From contig CM061228.1 of assembly GCA_030844895.1 (NCBI GenBank), positions 54,301,081 to 54,365,080 on the forward strand: 64,000 nt of DNA, read 5' to 3'. Below the pieces are notes generated by a model. It saw only the letters and a list, made by a program, of their open reading frames with translations, was not told where the DNA came from and made no database searches. A program made the translations under genes and the position numbers. Position 1 is the first letter of the stretch; each line of letters opens with the position of its first letter. The DNA is from Ambrosia x helenae (lineage: Eukaryota > Streptophyta > Magnoliopsida > Asterales > Asteraceae). Shown piece after piece: positions 55,633 to 64,000 of the stretch.

Positions 55633-57755
55633 TGTGACAACCGGCAAATTCCGTACACCGTTTAGCGTCATGCTAATCATCCTTTCGTGGTAATTAACAT
55701 TGTTTAAGGTTAATTATTTTTTAATTGAGCAGTTACGAGTCCTACAATGTCATTCTCAAAGTTCGTAGAAGCCTTGATGCCCTTAAAGAAAGACTTCGCG
55801 TAATAATGTAAACGAACTGACATCAAAAAAATTCATCAAAGTGGACTACCATAAGGCTAATATATGTGAATGCAACACGTATTTGCCATTGATGTGATCT
55901 GATTTGAAATCGGCACGAAAAACAGTAAAAAACGCAGCGTTTTGGAGAACGCGGAGAGTAACTGACGCGGGAATCGGGCGTTGAAATGCGTGGTTTTAAC
56001 CATTATCGAATTTTTGGAATAATTATTTATTTTAAATTAGGTCATTTGTTTAGTTTCGAAAGTGAACGGATCGTTTAAATAGAGGATAGCACGACCGAAT
56101 CAATTAACGCGATTTAAACGTGTGTCCCAAAAGCACGCGTCGGATTACAAAAATAATTTTAAAATTGCTCGGTTTAGTTATGTTTTTCATTTCGAATAAA
56201 ACCGACTAGTTTTGTGGTGAATCATTTACCCTAAATATGAACCAAAGCGTTAAACGCTTAATCGAGTTCGATACGCGGCACCAACCTACCTACCCAAACC
56301 CTATGTATAAAAACCACTCTTCTCCCCTTCCTTCTTCATCTTGATGCAGACACCGACCCCCAAGAAACCCTAACCCGCATCTCTCTATCTCTCTACCCCC
56401 TCTCTCTCTTCGATCTCTCTCTCTACACACCCTCCCCTTTTTCTCGGCATCTCCCTTTCCTCTTTCCCGACAACAGCCGACCCCCACTGATGGCCGCGTG
56501 ATAGTTTTAGGTCTGAACACGGGTTGTGGTGGAGGATAACTCTAGAGGTGATGATGGTTGTGGCTGTGAAGGCGACCACGGGGTAATGCAGGTCCGATCG
56601 TGATAGATCTGAGGTTTTTGGTGGGTTTTTGGTGGCTAACAGGGTAATGGGGATGATTTTGTTGGTGGTGGTTGTTATGGCCGATGGGTTATGGCTAGTT
56701 CGTCACTAGTTTTGCTCGATGTGTGTGCAGATCGGTCGGAGTGGAGGAGGTTCTCGGTGTTGGTGTGTGTCAGTAGGGTAGATAGGCTTGGTTAAGGTGG
56801 TGTCAAATGGTTATGGTTCGATTATTGTGGCTGAGATGGTGGCTCAGGTGGCAGAGCTGGGATGATGACGATGGTGGTTGGTGGATGATGTTGAGCTGAT
56901 GGTGACGACGGTGGAGGACTGAATAGAGGTGGTTGTCCGGTTATGGTATAGGTTTTTGTTTGTTTTGCATGTTGGGTTCAACTCGGATCAGATCCGAGTC
57001 TGGACCATTCTCGGGTCAAGATGGTTTGATCCAGATCTGGTCAACCAGTCAAACCGGGTTAACGTCTTAAGGATCGGGTCAGCTGGTCAACTATGGTCAA
57101 ACAGTCAGATTTGGTCACACTTGGTCAACCGAGTTAAACTGGGACCACTTATTTGAACTGGGTCAACGGGTCAGATCTGGTTTCTGTCTATGGGATATTC
57201 GTGGCGTTGCGACGTGTCGGGTCGCACGTATACAATTCGGTATAAATTTAATCGTTTATATTTCGATCTTGTATTTATAAAGCATATTATAAATATAACA
57301 AATAAAAGGTTTAACTCGCGAACAAACCGAAAAAGATAATAAACCAAAGGTGTAAATCAGATGAATTAGTGTTTGTATAATAAAAGTGTGACTTTGTGCT
57401 GTCGGACCATATATGTATATACATCTTTATAAACATGTTTAATTTATATAAGATTTCGAAACGTGAAAGTGTCTCGCTAAATTTGAATTGTTTAAATTGA
57501 TTGTTGTCTTCTGTCTGGAAATTGAATTTGGGAAATTCGTAGACAACTTGAGTTGTCTGGTTTATACAAAAACAGAGGAAACTCTGTCAAATTTTTTATA
57601 AAATCCGAAGCATAACTAATGTGATATTATTGTGCATAACTTTTCATTTCAAGTGTTTCACAAGAGTAATTTTATACAAAATCACGATGTTTTGACGAAG
57701 ATTGTTTGTAACAATAATATTCCATCCCGGATAATAAGTGTAAAACAAAAGTATA
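55633..57755 (+). repeat. LTR fragment, gypsy type
   Basis: Starts TGTGACAACCGGCAAATTCC, the kind of start seen at 20810 and 59987 but otherwise different. A TATA-like TGTATAAAAACC lies at about 56303, followed by a CT-rich leader (56380-56420). The region 57000-57180 is full of GGTCAA words. No matching LTR end (TGACA) or duplication was found. The right limit is where the Copia gag remnant begins, so the fragment is probably truncated. The open frames inside are short and unconserved. Confidence 0.55.
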
Positions 57756-57758
57756 GTT

Positions 57759-59434
57759 TTATCGAGAGTCAAGTATGACGAGTTTTCTTTTTATCCGTGC
57801 TTGGGTTTCAATAGCATTATTAGTTAATTTAGAAATTTCTTTTGTTTTTGAAGCAAATTTTCTTTCTAAATCACATTTCATTTGAGTGTATTTTATTTTA
57901 GAGTCATTGGCTTTGCATTGTAGATACACATTGGTCTTTCTTATTATAAAAATGATTCTTTGCATGATTTTGAGCAAAGTTTTAAAAGAGATTCTTTTGA
58001 TACCTATGATAAGGCAACATTAGAGGAGCATCCCTCAAAAGCCAATAAAGCAAAGTTCTTTCTGCCATTATCAAGTTCACCCCAATTGATGTCAAAAAAT
58101 TTGTTGTTTGCATCAGAACTGCATTCTGTTGTGTCATATGGAAGGCTTCTCTAATCAACATACCCTGAAGTAAATAAGCTTTGTTGAGAAGGTTGTTGAG
58201 TTTGTGGAGGTTGAGCAGCAAGACTGGAAAGCATTTGCTGTTAGCTCTGTTGTTGAACAGGCATCTGTACATATTGTATTTGAGGCATGTATTGGATTTG
58301 TGGAGCTTGTGCCTGTACAAAATGAGCACTTCCTTGAGTCCCTACATTCCTATTAAAACTGGGGGTTAGTTTGGTTTCCAGACTGTGGTTGGTTGTAGCT
58401 AGAGCTTCTACACACTCTAGCAAAGTGTCCCAACTTTTGTTGAACTGTTCAGTCCTGGAAATTTTCTCCCTGACCTTTTGTAAAATTTGTTAGTTTTAAT
58501 ACTAAACATGGCCAGTTGGTGCAGTATGTCCATTTCTTCTAAGTTGTCACTACGGAAATTTTTTAAATCATCCATAATAAAACACATGTTATCAGTAGTT
58601 TGACTATTTTCTTCATTGTCGTAACCTGGATATGACCTTTCTGATGAGATCCCAGAAGTTATGTCAATGTGATCAAAAGATCCAAAATCATTTGAAAAAG
58701 TTGGCGAGTCTTGTCCCAAATGTGTTGTACTACCTGGAATATAGTCATCGGCAGTTTTACCAGAATTTTGTAACTTTTTCTTTTGATTGATTTCTCTTTC
58801 AAAAGTGAGTAATATCCCATGTAATTTTGTGAGTGAGAGAGAATCAAAATCTGGTCCAGATCTGAGGACTATAGAATAAGTTTCCCATTTTCTGGTAAAG
58901 ACCTTAAAAATTTATGCAACATAGATGAGTTTGTGTAGGCCTGACCATCTAATTTTAACTCAGATATTAAAGAAGAAAATCTTTCAAACTGTTGTGTCAA
59001 AGTTTCTCCATTAACATGAGTAAAAGTTTCATATTGTTGAGCAAGAATTTCTCTAGTGTTGGAAATCACCTCATCATTTCCTCCAAACTGTTCTTTTAGG
59101 CAATCCCACAGCTCTTTGGCTCTTTCACTGTATAAAAGCCCAGCATATGTTTCATTTGGGAGAGCCATTGCCAACATAGAGAATGCCTTAGCAACCAGCT
59201 CAAGTTTTAGGAAATCTTCTTCAGTGTAGTTTTTTGGTTCTTTTGTTCTTTTGTTCTTTCTACTTTAGTTTATGGATCTGTTATTATTGGTTTATGGGGT
59301 CCATACATGACAGACTTCCAACATCTAGTATTTTGTTGAGATAAAGTATGTGCCATCCTCCTTTGCCAAATGTTGTATTCATTTCTGACTAGCATAGGAG
59401 GCTTATTAGCAGATCCAGTATTATGAGGGTCCAT
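57759..59434 (-). pseudogene. gag: Copia gag remnant, minus strand
   Basis: ATG 59434 (MDPHNTGSANKPPMLVRNE), then YNIWQRRMAHTLSQQ and WKSVMYGP, with a stop near 59272. The UBN2-type Gag core continues at 59177-58869 (ERAKELWDCLKEQFGGND, LAQQYETFTHVNGETL, FLRSLPENGKLIL). Downstream frames hold an acidic stretch (58719-58417), a Gln/Tyr/Val-rich stretch (58423-58241) and a helical, coiled-coil-like piece (57977-57759, CDLERKFASKTKEISKL). No zinc knuckle or pol follows; the element is cut by the LTR fragment at about 57755. The Gag layout resembles Sireviruses, unlike the Copia at 50-54 kb. Confidence 0.75.
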
Positions 59435-59577
59435 TTTTAAGAAATTTGATTGATCAATGGTTTCTTAAGTGATGGATATATAAAAAAAAATTGAACTTGT
59501 ATACTTCATTGAATATCAATAAGAGCCTGTGCCTGATTCTCAATTTGTTAGATTGATATTTGATCAGATGAACCAGT

Positions 59578-59589
59578 GCTCTGATACCA
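59578..59589 (-). other. Primer binding site of the minus-strand Copia
   Basis: On the minus strand TGGTATCAGAGC, between the LTR piece (59592 and beyond) and gag (starts 59434). Same initiator Met-tRNA match as at 4516. Confidence 0.85.
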
Positions 59590-59591
59590 AT

Positions 59592-59986
59592 TGTTGGATC
59601 AGTTTCTAGCTTGTAAACATATTCTTATCAAGAACACTTGCTATGATTTATCAAAGTGTTTAGCACAGCTGAATAAGTATAAGTGTTCTAAGTTAAGATT
59701 TCACTTTTAACAAGAGTTATTACTTCCCCTCAGTTAATGCACTAAAGCAGTAAATGAGAAACCAAGCAATAAGTAAATAAAACAGTAAAAGCTGTTGAAT
59801 GATTCTCAAAGTGTATATATGAAATGCTACTGTAAAAGATTGTCTAAAATAGAGGGGATGAACCCATCTATTTATAAACTAAAGAGTACAAACATTGGAA
59901 GTATACAAATGTTTATAATAATACTACAACAGGCTGTAGTATCTGCAACTTGTCATAAAGTAACATATAACAATATAAAACTAAAC
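59592..59986 (-). repeat. Copia LTR piece, cut by a gypsy LTR
   Basis: Ends (minus strand) CTGATCCAACA next to the PBS. 395 bp remain; at 59987 the TGTAACAACC start of the gypsy LTR copy breaks it. The rest of this LTR should lie beyond the window, after the inserted element. Confidence 0.65.
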
Positions 59987-62900
59987 TGTAACAACCGGCA
60001 AAATTAAGGTAATTCCGTACTAATTAATTAAACGCAATTAACGTAATTAACCGTAATTATGTGCTGATTATTTAATTGAGGCCTTAGAAAGATAGAAGTT
60101 CCCAAATAATGCATAGGAATGCATAAGTTTAATAGCAAAGCATGATAGGATCATGCGCAGGCAAAACTATCCGGTATGGACCCTGGCGATTACCCGGTAA
60201 AACTTAAATAAGCGAAACGAACTCCGGACACCCGGAATATAAAATAAATAATATTTTTCACAAAATATAATGAGTTTTGGAAACCCAAAGCCATACGTGA
60301 AAGCTTATTGTACAAATCTCCCGGTGACGAATAAAGTGCGCGTACCGCACCCGATACGCGCGTAGCACGAAATTCCACCGGCAAAAGCCGAAATAAATTA
60401 TCAGTAATTTAACGGGACAAAATTTAATGAATATTAACGGTATTTTAATATTTAGGTAACCCACGGTTAAAATTCAAGAAATACCCGGGCGGTACCCGAA
60501 AGAAATTAACTTAAACATATTATGGAGTAATATTTAGCAAAGTGGACCCCACCAACCACCCTATAGGGGCCGGCCAAGGGCCCACACAAGTAGAGATTAC
60601 TTGAGTTTTTCTTGTAAAATCCATAATATTATTACTAATGATTAGAATGCATGTAAAGTTATTGGGTAGAAGATTAACCAACACACCTCTCCCTCTCTCT
60701 CTAAAAACTCGGCCCAAACACCCTCCCTCTAAATCCCCAAGATTTTCAAATATCTTTCACAAATCTTCCATAATATTACACTAAGATCTTTAACCAATCC
60801 AAGCAAGAAACACTTGATCCTTTGAAGATTGAGAAAGATAATATAATCACTTGAAGAACACTTGAAGAAATCACAAAAACTCTTCCCCTTTCTCCTCTTG
60901 TTGGCCGTGAGTTTGCACCTCCCCACCAACATCTCTCTTTCAATTTTCATACCTCTAAATCATCTCTAAATCATCATTATTCAAAACCCCTTTTGTGTGT
61001 TCAAGAGTTTGGAGCATAACCCACTTGGAAGAACACATTAAACCTCACCCAAATCCAAGATCTTTGTCTTCCCTAGCCTTGAGCTAGTAGTAAGTCTTAC
61101 ATTGTTTTATTACTTGAATGTTCATATTTTGTGCTATGAAAGCAAGTTGTACATTATTGGGTAATAAAATAGATTTTATAAAGATAATGGGTTTTGTTAG
61201 AATAAAAATGGAAGAATAATAATAACATTGATGAATCTTGGATTTATATTAATAAATGTAATGTTTGAAGAAATGATGATGAAATGCACATACACTTGAG
61301 AAAAATGATGATTTGGGTATAATTAATGAGAAGGACTTGAATGAGATGAAGATGATTTTAATCATCATAGAATGATATATTAATGTCAAGAAGATATTAA
61401 AATGAGTTAGAAAGTCATAGGTGAAAAAGTTCCATCTTCAAAGTCCACTCACTTGGATGAGTGAAAAATGGATATTTTGGATAAAAATATGGAATAAACA
61501 TGTTAATGACATCTAGGATGGATTAGAAGATTATTAAAAGTAAAAAGAAGTAAAAACAACTAAGCATTAAGAAAATGGTTCTTCAAAGTCCACTAAAGTG
61601 GAAGAAAAATATTAACTTTGAAAGTTAGGGTGAAAAATGCAACAAGTATAAGTTAAAGGACTAATATGGCAACTTTGGAAGTTGAGGGACCAAAATAAAT
61701 ATTTTGGAAACTAATAGTCCAAAAACACAATAGTGGAAAGATTGGTGTCAAAAGTGTAAGTAATAATTTTACAAGGATGATTTGGTAAATGCTAGTAACA
61801 TACTTGGGCATTTTGTGTAAAAAGTATATTTTTATAAAATGGACGTTTTATAAAAATAAATGGAGTAATGCAAGTATTTTATAAAATAAGATTTCATAAA
61901 ATAAAGACTTGGGAAGACTTGTACAAAAATAGGATACTTTTATATGAATGGGAATATAAAAGTATCGGAAACATTTTTGAGTAACAAGTTGGACAAGTCG
62001 GGCTAAAACGTACAAAGTATATTTTCCAAGAAATAAACGTTCGGAATCGGAAGTAGGAACAATACTTCCATGAGGACGCGCAACGGAAATAAATATGGAA
62101 AACGCTAACTAACGAACTTAGTTACACGAACCAACGTAAACGGACATATAAGAAAAATGCCATTACGACAAGATAAAAATATACATATATATTTTAAGGA
62201 AATAAAATATATATAACAAGGGTGAAACGTGCGAAACACTTTCCTAAGTGTAGAAAGAATATTCGTGGGAAAGGAAAAACACAACGTAACGAATTAAAAA
62301 CGCTAAACGACACATGAACTTAACAAGTAGTATCCACGCGATGGTATATGTACATATACTCGTTTTCGACGAAATTCTAGTATATCCATTTGAATGGGAA
62401 AATAGATATGCGAGAAGGAAAACCGAGACGAGTAGGTGAAATATATCTACGAACGCGTGAATACCGACAAGATCCTAGTACATTTATTTAAATGGGAAAA
62501 TAAATGTATGGTGTGGTAAGTCTAGTCGGGCGTTAAGATTATGTTGCCAAACGACAAGAACTTAGCATATTTATTTAAATGGGAAAATAAATATGTGGCA
62601 AAGTGAGTCGGGTCGGATAATAATAAATCACATTATATCGAGCGAAACGATCCTAAGTATAATTATTTAAATGGGAAAATAATTATACATTGGGTAGAGT
62701 CGTGTCGAGTATGACATTGTACAAGTCATAAAGAATATTAATGAGAATAATATATGACTTGTAAGGAAAGGGTAATCCATCGCCATTGAACCTAGGATAC
62801 GAAACTATTAAACGGGAATTGGGATAAAGACGTGGTCGGGAAGTTGGGTGTACAACTTGCCAAGGCACATACACCATAGGTGTAGTGACTTATACGCCTA

Positions 62901-63129
62901 GAACCTTTGTAGGTGCGGGATCACAAACTTTACTATTTTCTTCTTTGAGCCGAGCACAGTTACAGGTGAGTTTCACGGCCCCATTTCTAACTATTTAACG
63001 TTTTTACGGGGGAAAGATATGTTGGGATTGTATGACGGGTTGGATACTTGAGTAAAGATCGCCACTCGGGGTTGAGACCTCCCCACTATAATCATTAATT
63101 CAGGAAAGAGAAACCAAAGGAATATTTGG
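59987..63129 (+). repeat. Second copy of the large gypsy LTR, right end missing
   Basis: Collinear with 20810 to about 23956, with scattered substitutions and small indels, including the hairpin array (61933 to about 62765). It stops at AATATTTGG, where TGTGACATTCG begins. Either an LTR starting at 63130 is inserted here, or about 570 bp are deleted and TGTGACA at 63130-63136 is the original end. The bases on the two sides (TAAAC, TTCGT) do not match, so there is no evidence for a simple solo LTR. Confidence 0.85.
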
Positions 63130-64000
63130 TGTGACATTCGTCACCTTCGTCTTTCGTCAAAATGACAATAATAGTCCTTTAAATATTTCCATTACAGTCC
63201 TTATAAGTTTCGTCGTTTTCAAAAAAAAAAAAAAAAAAAAATTATTTTAGAGTAAACTAAACAATTATCATTTATATTATGGATCGAGTATACGTTTTAA
63301 TCAAATAACGTATCTTGAAACGTCTACGCAATGGATTCTATAAAACTTTCAAGTATATAAAGTTTAGAAATTTTTTTGGTTAAATAAACTTAACTTGGTT
63401 AAGTTTTATATAGAGAAAACCTAACAAAGATTATTATAAACTAACTAGGTTAAACTCTAGGGACCAGTTCTGCCATGTATCCAAAGTTTGAAATAACTTC
63501 TTTCCCTCCCCTCACCTTCACGTTTTTCCAGCTTCCTTTCCGGCCAACTTCCGGCCGGCGAACCAAATTCCGGCGAGAATGGATTAGGTGGTTTTAACGC
63601 GTTTTCTTCGATTCAATGCTTGGAAAACGTTTCTCCAACTATTCTAAACCGTTTCCTAGCCTTTAATCGTACATTTAATAGGTGTTAATCATGTTTTAAT
63701 CACAATCTAGGTGTAACCGTCGATCCATTATAACCCAATCAAGATCTGTGCAAAACGATTATAAATTAACGATAGGATTGCTTTCAGACATCATTTTCGA
63801 ACCTAAACCCTCTGTTATCACATCTTAATCACACAAAAAAAAATATCCATGAACTGATGCCAAGAACGTGCGCAGCCGTGTAACCATCGAATTCCTGCAA
63901 AACAACTTTGTAAGTTCGGTTTGTTTGTGCCATATCTTTTATCATTCAAGTTGCAGCGTTAACCCCATGTTTCTTCGTGTTTTCCAGTTATAATCGGCCC
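63130..64000 (+). repeat. Probable start of another LTR, running off the window
   Basis: TGTGACATTCGTCACCTTCG start, an A tract (63221-63240), AT-rich middle, then leader-like sequence with TTCCGGCC repeats at 63537-63575. No coding frame. No end seen. Confidence 0.45.

Noticed and set aside
59987..63136. Simple solo LTR with deletion
   Set aside because: The five bases on the two sides (TAAAC and TTCGT) do not match, and the sequence after 63130 looks like a new LTR; kept as an alternative only.

Overview
The window is a piece of a flowering-plant nuclear genome built almost entirely of transposable elements. No rRNA, tRNA, CRISPR array or convincing single-copy host gene was seen. The kinds of element (chromovirus, Sirevirus-like Copia, autonomous Helitron, L1-like LINE, FAR1/OTU-type MULE, hAT MITEs) and the style of the accessory retroelement protein at 15.05-18.70 kb suggest a eudicot, most likely Asteraceae. 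The family assignment is inference from remembered protein style, not a search.

Layout. (1) Positions 1-24541 hold a decayed Tekay-like Ty3/gypsy chromovirus on the + strand. Its 5' LTR lies before the window and its 3.7 kb 3' LTR is at 20810-24541. It is split by (2) a 15.2 kb Sirevirus-like Copia element at 3996-19230, with LTRs of 517 and 518 bp that differ by two substitutions and one indel, and a GGAAG target duplication. Its gag-pol carries many lesions, but an extra 1215-codon ORF between pol and the 3' LTR is fully open. (3) From 24542 to a CTAG terminus at 37397 lies a Helitron (HUH Rep plus PIF1-like helicase, multi-exon). It appears to be the host of the gypsy element, and also carries a 372 bp hAT-type MITE and a 5.5 kb L1-like LINE with an 18 bp target duplication.

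(4) Positions 38.8-40.7 kb hold a three-exon ATHILA-ORF1-like pseudogene (minus). (5) 41.9-45.3 kb is a MULE pseudogene (minus) encoding FAR1-type DNA-binding, transposase and OTU-like cysteine protease domains, flanked by CCACGGCCCGTGG palindromes. (6) 46390-47131 is a small non-autonomous Helitron (minus). (7) 47435-50117 is a clean solo LTR. (8) 50158-53980 is a Copia element lacking gag (minus). (9) 54616-55305 is a hAT MITE made of CGGATATCCG-type repeats. (10) 55633 to about 57755 is an LTR fragment. (11) 57759-59986 is a decayed Copia gag with its leader and part of an LTR (minus). (12) 59987-63129 is a second copy of the large gypsy LTR, apparently interrupted at 63130 by the start of another LTR that runs off the window.

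The most striking signals are in the giant Copia element and the gypsy LTR. The Copia element has a short motif (GGNCGAANGTG) repeated about 38 times, plus 8 more in the 3' LTR, only in its non-coding parts. The LTR promoter arrangement of motif array followed by a TATA box is repeated internally, upstream of the intact accessory ORF. A splice-site pair brackets the gag stop codon. LTR divergence is far too low for the amount of pol decay, which suggests the copy was mobilised in trans. The gypsy LTR carries a row of hairpins that share one loop sequence, while their stems differ yet stay self-complementary. All frameshift statements are by-eye readings and some could be assembly errors.
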